From NCBI RefSeq assembly GCF_020400605.1, contig NZ_JAINRD010000010.1:62001-126000 (forward strand): 64,000 nucleotides of DNA, read 5' to 3'. Source of the stretch: Streptomyces aculeolatus (lineage in GTDB: Bacteria > Actinomycetota > Actinomycetes > Streptomycetales > Streptomycetaceae). A model generated the notes under the pieces. That model made no database searches and was not told where the DNA came from. It saw only the letters and a program-made list of their open reading frames with translations. A program made the position numbers and the translations under genes. Numbering within the stretch: position 1 is the first letter of the stretch; each line of letters starts with the position of its first letter. Below, piece by piece: positions 16,594 through 23,823 of this stretch.

Positions 16594-17664
16594 TCAGACC
16601 CGGGCGGATGCGACGCCGGCCGACCAGCCGTCCTGGTCGTAGCCGATGCCGGGTGCGGTCGGCGCCCGCAGCAGCCCGTCGGGGCCGACCGAGGGTTCGC
16701 GCACGACGGGGTTGGTGTAGACGAAGGATTCGTAGTACGTCGCGTTGGAGATGGCCATGCACAGATGGGCGTTGACGATCCCGGCGCCATGGACCTCGGC
16801 CCTGAGCAGGAAGCTGTCGGCGAGGTGGGCCACGCGCATGGCGCCGGTGATGCCCGCCTTGTACTGCGCGCTGGTACGCACCCTCCCCGCCGCACCGGAG
16901 GTGATGAAGTCGGCGGCGTTCATGTGGGCGCCGTCCGAGGTCTCGGCGACGAGCAGGGGGACGGCGACGCGCTCGGCGAGCCGCCGGTACGCGGTGACGC
17001 TGAACTCCCGCATCGGCTCCTCGTACCAGGTGTATCCGGCCTCGGACAGGGCCTCACCGAGGTAGAGCGCGTCCGCGAGGTCGAAGGCCGCGGAGCCGTC
17101 GTACATCAGCGGGACGTCGTCGCCGACGTGGTCGCGCAGCTCCTGGCACAGCCTGGCGTCGGCCCGTACGTCGCCCCAGGCGTGCAGCTTGATGGCGGCG
17201 AAGCCGGCCTCCACGCACTGGTCCGCCACGTCGAGGTACTCCGCCGTGCTGGCGAAGGTCACCGTGCTCGCGTAGGCGGGCATGGCTTCGCGGTACGTGC
17301 CGAGCAGCTTGTGGACGGGGAGCCCGGCGGCCTTGCCCGCGAGGTCCCACAGAGCGACGTCGACGAGCCCGAGGGCATAGATGGGAAACTCCTCGATGCG
17401 GTCCAGCTCCCACAGCCGGTGCCACAGGAACTCGCGGTGGGACGGATCGCGGCCCACCAGGTCCTCCCGGATACGGCGGTCGACCAGGTCGGCGAGGATG
17501 GCGCCGCGCCGGGTGTGGGCCTCGCCGCAGATCCCGTCGTCCGTACGGATGCGCAGGATCCCGCCGACGGCGGGGCCCTCCGCCCCGGGCAGCCCGGCGC
17601 GCCATCTGAAGTCCGGCTGGGCAGGCAGGTCGACCAGTTCCACGGTCACGTCGGTGATACGCAT
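16594..17664 (-). CDS. Enolase-superfamily dehydratase (mandelate racemase / muconate lactonizing type)
   Basis: A 356-residue enzyme with the N-terminal capping domain (1-125) and C-terminal barrel of the mandelate racemase group. Candidate catalytic and metal residues are Lys159-x-His161 (in FAAIKLHAWGD), Asp189 (MYDGSAAFD), the Glu pair in YEEPM (~215-216), Glu241 (VAETSDGAH) and His292 (EVHG). Such enzymes abstract the proton alpha to a carboxylate, usually dehydrating acid sugars. It is divergent from the sugar importer genes, with a ribosome site GAGGGGCG before ATG 17664. Context suggests acid-sugar catabolism; the exact substrate is not deducible. Confidence 0.88.
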   Translation of the reverse strand: MRITDVTVELVDLPAQPDFRWRAGLPGAEGPAVGGILRIRTDDGICGEAHTRRGAILADLVDRRIREDLVGRDPSHREFLWHRLWELDRIEEFPIYALGLVDVALWDLAGKAAGLPVHKLLGTYREAMPAYASTVTFASTAEYLDVADQCVEAGFAAIKLHAWGDVRADARLCQELRDHVGDDVPLMYDGSAAFDLADALYLGEALSEAGYTWYEEPMREFSVTAYRRLAERVAVPLLVAETSDGAHMNAADFITSGAAGRVRTSAQYKAGITGAMRVAHLADSFLLRAEVHGAGIVNAHLCMAISNATYYESFVYTNPVVREPSVGPDGLLRAPTAPGIGYDQDGWSAGVASARV

Positions 17665-18054
17665 CGCTCGCCCCTCGCATAGGCAGACATGGGACGGCTG
17701 CCGCATCCGCCTGCAGCCGCTCGATACCGGCACGGCACCTTCGGTGGGGGCGCAGCCGGGCGTCGGCCGCGGACGGCGGCTGCGCTCCACGCATCAGTCC
17801 TGCACGGTCGACCATATGTATCACATCTATCTGTCCACGCCAGGGCGATGGTTCTGTTTCATCTCTTGACGCGATCAGAAGCAGCGGCTCATACTCTCAG
17901 CACTCAGCTGGCCGTATGTACACCAAGCACGGCCTACCTTGACGGCCCTAGCGCCCACAAGAGTACGAACCATGCGCTGCTGTCCGCGGGCGATCCGGAA
18001 CACCGCCGGCAGCGCCGCCACCCATCACCGCCACCGACACCGACGGGCAGAGCA
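17665..18054. promoter_or_regulatory. 390-bp divergent promoter region of the sugar locus
   Basis: The gap between the dehydratase and the importer operon holds a candidate promoter for the importer: TTGACG at 17866-17871, an 18-bp spacer and CATACT at 17890-17895. About 40 bp upstream lies the candidate operator at 17818-17829, overlapping the 9-mer ATCTATCTG (17825-17833), whose reverse complement recurs at 23579-23587 before the exported enzyme gene. The rest shows no gene. Confidence 0.5.
17818..17829. promoter_or_regulatory. Candidate GntR operator copy 1 (GWATCACATSTA)
   Basis: GTATCACATCTA here and GAATCACATGTA at 22120-22131 agree at 10 of 12 positions and both lie in promoter regions of the same sugar locus. 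Such AT-rich matches are unlikely by chance in this GC-rich DNA. Binding by the FCD-type GntR regulator encoded at 21248-22021 is inferred from position. Confidence 0.4.
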
Positions 18055-19356
18055 ATGAGACTCACCACACGCAATCCGACGTTCCTGAGAGCCGGCGCCC
18101 TCGCAGGCGCCCTCGTACTGGCCGGTTGTACGGCAGGCGGCAGCGGCGGCGACACGTCCGAGGACGGCAAGGTCGCCCTGACCTTCCTCACCTTCGAAAC
18201 CCCGAACCTCGACGCCGAGTACTGGGACGCGGCGATCGAGCGCGCCTCCGCCGAGGTGCCGGGCGTGACCGTCAAGAAGCTGGTGTCCCCCAGCGCCGAC
18301 CGCACCGGCTACGCGAAGCAGTTGGACAGCACCGGCCAGTTCCCGGACATGATGATCGGCCTGAACCCGGCCGGCTTCGCGGAGGCGGGCAAGCTGGCCG
18401 AGTGGTCGGACGCCGAGCTGGCGAACTACGCGCAGCCGGAGGCCAACACCTATGACGGCAAGGTCTACCAACTGCCGTACTCCACCCAGGCCACGCTCGT
18501 CTACTACAACAAGGAAGCCTTCGCCCGGGCGGGCGTCGACGCGCCGCCGCGCACGTACGGCGAGCTGCTCGACGCCGCCGCCGACCTCAGGGCCGAGGGG
18601 ATCAACCCCTTCGTGGTCGGCGGCGGCGGCAAGGACACCTGGGCCGACATGTTCCCGCTGATCTGCACCGTGGCCACGGACATCTACAAGCAGACGCCGG
18701 ACTGGCTGTCGCAGCGCAACGAGGGGAAGGTGAAGTTCACCGATCCGGCCTTCGTCTCCGCCGCGCAAAAGGTCGCCGACCTGGCCGACGAGGGCTACAT
18801 CGACCGGGCCGGGCTGTCGCGTACGTACGCGGACACCGAGCAGGCCTTCCGCGACGGCAAGGGCGCCATGTACCCGATGGGCACCTGGTTCTCGGCATCC
18901 GCCGACACGAAGAAGCCCGGCTTCGAGACCGGCGTCTTCGCCTGGCCCACGGACGACGGCTCGGCGGCCCTGCCGGGCGTCACCGGCGGCGGCATGTCCG
19001 TCAGCTCCCAGGCGGCGGACGTGGAGCTGGCGAAGAAGTGGGCGCGCGCCTTCATGGAGGACGAGAAGAACCTCGACGCCGCCGTCGAGGCCGACGGCCT
19101 CATCATCGACATCAAGGGCTACTCACCGCCGCCCGGCATGGGCCCCGTCTACCGGGCGACGGTCGACGCCTACGAGGAGGCACTCGACGCCGACGGGGTC
19201 GTCAACTCCTTCTCCCAGGAGACCGGCGACGGCTCCCTGCCCCCGGGCCTGGCCGACAAGGCCGCGGCCGGGGTGCAGAAACTGCTCAGCGGCAGCATGA
19301 CGGCCGAGGAGTTCGGCGAGTACATGGACTCGCAGTGGGACAAGGCCACGCGATAG
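18055..19356 (+). CDS. ABC transporter sugar-binding lipoprotein
   Basis: A 433-residue extracellular solute-binding protein (family 1). It begins with a basic n-region and hydrophobic core ending in the lipobox LAGC (ALVLAGCTAGG), so the mature protein is anchored by a lipidated Cys. Further features typical of the family are the hinge region LPYSTQATLVYYNKEAF and MYPMGTWFSASADT. The ATG at 18055 has a modest GGGCAGAG site. Its stop shares one base with the GTG of the first permease, so the operon is 18055-21184. It delivers an oligosaccharide or glycoside to the permeases; no ATPase gene is present, and a shared MsiK-type ATPase elsewhere is expected. Confidence 0.92.
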   Translation: MRLTTRNPTFLRAGALAGALVLAGCTAGGSGGDTSEDGKVALTFLTFETPNLDAEYWDAAIERASAEVPGVTVKKLVSPSADRTGYAKQLDSTGQFPDMMIGLNPAGFAEAGKLAEWSDAELANYAQPEANTYDGKVYQLPYSTQATLVYYNKEAFARAGVDAPPRTYGELLDAAADLRAEGINPFVVGGGGKDTWADMFPLICTVATDIYKQTPDWLSQRNEGKVKFTDPAFVSAAQKVADLADEGYIDRAGLSRTYADTEQAFRDGKGAMYPMGTWFSASADTKKPGFETGVFAWPTDDGSAALPGVTGGGMSVSSQAADVELAKKWARAFMEDEKNLDAAVEADGLIIDIKGYSPPPGMGPVYRATVDAYEEALDADGVVNSFSQETGDGSLPPGLADKAAAGVQKLLSGSMTAEEFGEYMDSQWDKATR

Positions 19357-20354
19357 TGGAGATCAAGACTCGACGCCGCGTACGCCCGCCGGCTGCCGCG
19401 CCCCCGGGCACGGGGGCGGCGGCAGGCGGGCAGCGGGACGTACGGGCGAAGCGGCGGCCCGCCCCGTCCCGGCGGGCGCGCTCGCGGGCCGGGCTGCGCC
19501 GCTTCGCCCTGTTCGCGGCCCCCGGCCTGCTCGTCTACGCGGCCCTCGTCCTCGTGCCGATCGGCATCGCGGTCGGCTACGGCCTGACCGACAAGAACCC
19601 GTTCGACCCGCCCACCGAGTTCGTGGGCCTGGAGAACTTCACCGACCTGTCGTCCGACGACGAGTTCCGCACGGCGCTGAAGAACACCGTCGTCATCACC
19701 GCCATCGTGACCCTCGCCACCAACGCGGGCGGCCTGGCCATCGCCCTGCTCCTCGACCGGCGCGGCTGGCTGTACAACGCGCTGCGCAGCGTGTTCTTCG
19801 TCCCGGTCGTGCTCAGCGCGGTCGTCGTCAGCGTCATCTGGCAGACCATCCTCGTCGACGACGGCCTGCTCAACTCCATGCTGCGGCAAGTGGGGGTGGC
19901 CGACCCGCCGGGGTGGCTCTCCGATCCCGGCCTCGCGCTGTACACGGTCTCGTGGGTCATCGCCTGGCAGGGGCTGGGATTCTGCGTGGTGATCTACCTC
20001 GCCGGCCTCCAGGGCATCCCGCAGGAACTGCACGAGGCGGCGGCCATCGACGGCTGCGGGCCGCTGATGCGCTTTCGCCACGTCACCTGGCCGATGCTCG
20101 CGCCGGCCGTCACGATCAACACGGTGATGTCGCTGATCGGCGGCTTCAAGGCGTACGACCAGGTCCAGGTCCTCACCAACGGCGGCCCGGGACCGGGCAC
20201 GACGTCCACGCTCGCCTTCCATGTGGTCCAGACGGCCTTCAGCGGCAACCACATCGGCTACGCCTCGGCGATGGCGGCCGTGATGCTGGCCATGGTCGCG
20301 GCGATCTCGGTGGTCGCGCTCCGGCTCCTGCAAAAACGCGAGGTGTCCTCCTGA
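19356..20354 (+). CDS. Sugar ABC transporter permease (MalF/LacF type)
   Basis: A 332-residue inner-membrane permease with a long basic N-terminal tail (about 45 residues) and six predicted helices. The EAA loop that docks the ATPase is present as ELHEAAAIDGCGPLMRFRHV (about residue 225), the carbohydrate-uptake CUT1 signature. The GTG start overlaps the stop of the binding-protein gene by one base. It pairs with the next permease. Confidence 0.93.
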   Translation: MEIKTRRRVRPPAAAPPGTGAAAGGQRDVRAKRRPAPSRRARSRAGLRRFALFAAPGLLVYAALVLVPIGIAVGYGLTDKNPFDPPTEFVGLENFTDLSSDDEFRTALKNTVVITAIVTLATNAGGLAIALLLDRRGWLYNALRSVFFVPVVLSAVVVSVIWQTILVDDGLLNSMLRQVGVADPPGWLSDPGLALYTVSWVIAWQGLGFCVVIYLAGLQGIPQELHEAAAIDGCGPLMRFRHVTWPMLAPAVTINTVMSLIGGFKAYDQVQVLTNGGPGPGTTSTLAFHVVQTAFSGNHIGYASAMAAVMLAMVAAISVVALRLLQKREVSS

Positions 20355-20356
20355 TC

Positions 20357-21184
20357 ATGAGAAGAATCCGGACCCGGCTGCGGCCCTTCCTCGCGCTCCT
20401 GACGGGCGCCCTGTTCTTTCTGCCGATCTACCTCGTGCTGGTCAACGTCTTCAAGGACGGCTCGGCCATCGTGTCGAACCCGATGGGCCTGCCGCTGCCG
20501 CCGACCCTGGACAACATCGAGGGCGTCCTGACCCGTTCGGACCGCCTCTTCTGGTACGGGCTGGTCAACAGCGTCGAGGTCACGGCGATCTCCATCCTGC
20601 TCATCACCGCGGTATCCGCCATGCTCGGCCACTACCTCGCCCGCTCGACCGGTGCGCTGGGCAAGGTCGCGATGGTCGCGCTGCTGTGCGGCCTGATGGT
20701 GCCGCCGGCGGTGATCCTCACCCCGATCACCGACGTGCTCCGGTCGCTGGGCCTCATGAGCAGCGTGCCCGGGCTGGTCCTGGCGTACGTCGGCTACTAC
20801 GTCCCGTTCGGCGTGCTCGTCTTCGCCGGCTTCGTCAAGACGATCCCGCGCGAACTCGAAGAGGCCGCGGAGCTCGACGGGGCGGGCCCGTTCCGCGTCT
20901 TCTGGCAGGTGGTCTTCCCGCTGATGCGGCCGGCGTCGGCGAGCGTGCTGATCTTCCTGGGCGTGTGGATCTGGAACGACTTCCTCAACCCCCTGATCAT
21001 CCTGGGACCCGCCACGGGCACCACCGTGACCGTCGGCATCTACCGGGCGATCGGCGAGCACCAGGCGGACTACGGCTCGGTGTTCGCCCTCATGCTGCTG
21101 TCCACGCTGCCGATCCTCGTCTTCTACCTGGCCTTCCAGAAGCACTTCGTCAAGGGCCTGACCGGCGGAGCGACGAAGGGGTGA
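20357..21184 (+). CDS. Sugar ABC transporter permease (MalG/LacG type)
   Basis: A 275-residue permease with six predicted transmembrane helices and the EAA motif ELEEAAELDGAGPFRVFWQV followed by PLMRPA. The ATG is two bases after the stop of its partner, with GAGGTG within that gene as ribosome site. It ends the importer operon and is followed by a strong hairpin. Together with the lipoprotein it forms a CUT1 importer missing only the ATPase. Confidence 0.93.
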   Translation: MRRIRTRLRPFLALLTGALFFLPIYLVLVNVFKDGSAIVSNPMGLPLPPTLDNIEGVLTRSDRLFWYGLVNSVEVTAISILLITAVSAMLGHYLARSTGALGKVAMVALLCGLMVPPAVILTPITDVLRSLGLMSSVPGLVLAYVGYYVPFGVLVFAGFVKTIPRELEEAAELDGAGPFRVFWQVVFPLMRPASASVLIFLGVWIWNDFLNPLIILGPATGTTVTVGIYRAIGEHQADYGSVFALMLLSTLPILVFYLAFQKHFVKGLTGGATKG

Positions 21185-21200
21185 GGCGGGCACGGCGCTG

Positions 21201-21240
21201 CCGGTGGCCGCGGACCGGAGGACCGGTCCGCGGCCACCGG
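21201..21240. terminator. 18-bp perfect-stem bidirectional terminator
   Basis: Left arm 21201-21218 and right arm 21223-21240 are perfect complements around an AGGA loop, between the convergent importer operon (stop 21184) and GntR gene (stop 21248). The position and symmetry fit a terminator serving both strands. No U-tract follows, as is usual in Streptomyces. Confidence 0.8.
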
Positions 21241-21247
21241 GCAGGTA

Positions 21248-22021
21248 TCACGACGAGGCGTCCTCGCCGGGGGCGATACGGCGCCAGATCTCCTGCTGGA
21301 ACTGCTGGGCCGTCATGTCGACGTGCTCTGCCATCAGTTCCTCGGCACGGCCCGACTCGCCGGCGGCGATGGCCTCGGCGATGGCCTTGTGCTGGTCGGC
21401 GGCCACGCGCAGGGATCCGCCCGCGACCCCCGCCAGTCCAATGGTCATGACCTGGCGCTGGAGGCGGCGCATCGCCTCGATGGTGGAGACGTAGAACATG
21501 TTGGCCGCGGCAGCCGCGATGCCGCCGTGGAAGGCTTCGTCGGCGAGGGTGAACGCCTCGATGTCGTCCCCCGCCGCCGCGTCGGCGGACTCCCGCGCGG
21601 TCTCCCGCACGGCCTTGACCTGCGCCGGGGTGGCGCGCTGTGCGGCCAGGCCGGCGGTGGTGGTCTCCAGGTGGCGGCGGAACTCGAAGAGTTCGTCCAC
21701 CTGCCGCAGGTCCGCGGGCAGGAAGTTCGTCAACGACTGCTGCCAGGAGGACTGCTCCGGCTCGGCCACGTAGATGCCGCGGCCCTTCTGCACGGACAGC
21801 CGGCCCAGGGCGGAGAGGATCTTCACCGCCTCCCGCACCACGGTCCGGCTCATCTCCACGTGGTCGGCCAGGTCCTTCTCCGTGGGCAGCCGGTCGCCGG
21901 GCTGCAGGCCCGCCCGGATGACGTACTCCAGGATGCGTTCGGCCGCCAGCTCGTACCCGGGGCGGTAACCGCGGGCGGCGCCCGCGGACGCCGGCGCGGA
22001 GCCCTTCTCTGGCTGGGTCAA
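21248..22021 (-). CDS. GntR-family regulator with FCD domain
   Basis: A 257-residue repressor. The N-terminal winged helix (GYELAAERILEYVIRAGLQP, DRLPTEKDLADHVEMSRTVV) is followed by an FCD ligand-binding domain (LFEFRRHLETTTAGLAA, DEAFHGGIAAAA, AIAAGESGRAEELMAEHVD). In this family a bound metal and an organic acid or sugar acid act as inducer, matching the acid-sugar enzymes around it. A TTG start at 22021 with GAGGGAAGG just upstream is preferred to longer in-frame starts. It faces away from the dehydrogenase gene, and the gap contains a candidate operator. Confidence 0.88.
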   Translation of the reverse strand: MTQPEKGSAPASAGAARGYRPGYELAAERILEYVIRAGLQPGDRLPTEKDLADHVEMSRTVVREAVKILSALGRLSVQKGRGIYVAEPEQSSWQQSLTNFLPADLRQVDELFEFRRHLETTTAGLAAQRATPAQVKAVRETARESADAAAGDDIEAFTLADEAFHGGIAAAAANMFYVSTIEAMRRLQRQVMTIGLAGVAGGSLRVAADQHKAIAEAIAAGESGRAEELMAEHVDMTAQQFQQEIWRRIAPGEDASS

Positions 22022-22396
22022 CGGCCTTCCCTCGCTTCCCTCGTGTGCAGCCGACCGGAGCAGTCGCTCACCTCGACACCAGTGCATAGTTCTGATGTAT
22101 TGTGCTGCCCATGGTAAGTGAATCACATGTAAATCACTGACTCCAGGTGCCGGCCGCGCCGGCACCTCCCTCATCGTAGCCGCGGCGCTCCACCATGCCC
22201 CTGCTCGGCCCTCGGCCCCAGGTCAGCCCGCGCCGCCGTACGGGCCCGCCCCCGGCGCGCCCTCGCACCGCGCGCGTCCCCGCGGAGAGACCGTACCGCG
22301 TCCGCCGACCGGCCCCGGCATGTATCCGGTTTATCGTCCCGCCACCGCCCCCCGGGACGGCCGGCGCACCCATGAGACCCACGAAGGGCAACCACG
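22022..22396. promoter_or_regulatory. 375-bp divergent promoter between GntR regulator and dehydrogenase
   Basis: An AT-rich island at 22086-22140 contains AATCAC twice, 11 bp apart (22121 and 22132), framed by AGTGA and TCACT as an inverted pair (22117-22121 and 22134-22138). This is a likely regulator-binding and promoter zone. The remaining GC-rich ~250 bp toward the dehydrogenase shows no gene. Confidence 0.5.
22120..22131. promoter_or_regulatory. Candidate GntR operator copy 2 (GWATCACATSTA)
   Basis: GAATCACATGTA matches the site at 17818-17829 at 10 of 12 positions. It lies about 100 bp upstream of the TTG start of the GntR gene, inside the AGTGA...TCACT inverted pair, as expected for autoregulation. 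Confidence 0.45.
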
Positions 22397-23566
22397 TTGA
22401 ACGACATCAGGATCGGCGTCATCGGCCTGGGCATCCGCAGCAATCTGGCCGACCTCGTCCACCGGCCGGGCTCGGGCTCCGTGGTGGCCGCCGCATGCGA
22501 CCGCGACCCGCGGATGCTCGCGCTCGCCGGGGACCGCTTCGGCACCGGGGTGCGGACCGCCCAGGACCACCGGGAGCTGCTGGACGCGGGCCTCGACGGC
22601 GTGTTCGTGCTGACCCCGGACCACACCCACGAACGGATCGGCCTGGACCTCCTCTCCCGGGGCGTCCCGGTCTTCCTGGACAAGCCCATGGCGATCAGCA
22701 CCGAGGGGTGCGACCGGCTGCTCGCCGCCGCCCGCACGCACCGGACCAGGCTGTACGTCGGCCACAACATGCGGCACCTGCCGGTCGTGGCGGCGATGCG
22801 GGAGATAGTCGGGAACGGGACGGTCGGCGAGGTCAAGGCCGTCTGGTGCCGCCACTTCGTCGGCCACGGCGGGGACTTCTACTTCAAGGACTGGCACGCG
22901 GACCGGCGCAACACCACCGGGCTGCTGCTGCAGAAGGGCGCCCATGACATCGACGTCATCCACTGGCTCGCCGGCGGCTACACCCGGCGGGTGAACGCCA
23001 TGGGCGGGCTGACGGTCTACGGCGGCATCGACTCGCGCGGGGAGCGCGACGGGCAGCGGATGACCGACTGGCTGTCGGAGGACAACTGGCCTCCCCTCAG
23101 CCTGACCGGCCTCAACCCCGTGGTGGACGTGGAGGACCTCTCCATGATGCTCATGCGGTTGGACAACGGCGTCTTCGCCAGCTACCAGCAGTGCCACTAC
23201 ACGCCGGACTACTGGCGCAACTACACGGTCATCGGCACCGAGGGGCGCATGGAGAACTTCGGCGACGCCGACGGGGCCGAGATCCGGGTGTGGAACCGCC
23301 GCTCCGACTACCGCGCCGACGCCGACCTGGTGGTCCCCGTCGAGGCCGCGGCGGGCTCCCACGGCGGCGCCGACCCGCTGCTGGCCGCGGAGTTCCTGGG
23401 GTTCGTACGGGAGGGCGGGGCCACGGTCACCTCGCCGCTGGCGGCCCGCGAAGCGGTCGCCGCCGGCTACGCGGCCACCGTGTCGCTGCGGGACGGCGGC
23501 AGGCCCGTCGACGTGGCCCCCGTGGCGCCGGACCTGGCGGCCTACTTCTCCGGCGGGCAGCGGTGA
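22397..23566 (+). CDS. Gfo/Idh/MocA-family sugar dehydrogenase
   Basis: A 389-residue NAD(P)-dependent oxidoreductase. The Rossmann start is IRIGVIGLGIRSNLADLV; the family motif with catalytic Lys is VFLDKPMAISTEGCD, and QKGAHDIDVIHWLAGG holds the usual His in the second domain. These enzymes oxidise or reduce sugars, inositols or glycosides. The start is a TTG after GAAGGGC; an ATG 25 bases upstream is out of frame. Position in the locus suggests it acts on the sugar released or imported by its neighbours. Confidence 0.88.
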   Translation: MNDIRIGVIGLGIRSNLADLVHRPGSGSVVAAACDRDPRMLALAGDRFGTGVRTAQDHRELLDAGLDGVFVLTPDHTHERIGLDLLSRGVPVFLDKPMAISTEGCDRLLAAARTHRTRLYVGHNMRHLPVVAAMREIVGNGTVGEVKAVWCRHFVGHGGDFYFKDWHADRRNTTGLLLQKGAHDIDVIHWLAGGYTRRVNAMGGLTVYGGIDSRGERDGQRMTDWLSEDNWPPLSLTGLNPVVDVEDLSMMLMRLDNGVFASYQQCHYTPDYWRNYTVIGTEGRMENFGDADGAEIRVWNRRSDYRADADLVVPVEAAAGSHGGADPLLAAEFLGFVREGGATVTSPLAAREAVAAGYAATVSLRDGGRPVDVAPVAPDLAAYFSGGQR

Positions 23567-23823
23567 CCTCGCCCGAGGCAGATAGATCCTAACTAAGTAT
23601 TGACTCCCCTGCGGACCACCGGCACGCTAGATCGGACTTATACAGCACGGTTGGCCGGGAAAGGTGCGGCACGAGGAGCCGGGTGCTGGCGAGATCAACC
23701 GATCTTCTCTTCTCTGCCCCTTTCATCCTCCACTCAAGGATCCGAACTATGGGCGGCGCCGCTCTGCGGCAGACGGCCGCCAGCCGTGTACTTCACCGAG
23801 GTTCGCTCCACTGAGGAGGAAAC

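Noticed and set aside
12914..17664. AfsR-like regulator as the head of an antibiotic gene cluster
   Set aside because: The genes downstream are sugar-utilisation genes; there is no polyketide, peptide-synthetase or other core biosynthetic gene in the window.
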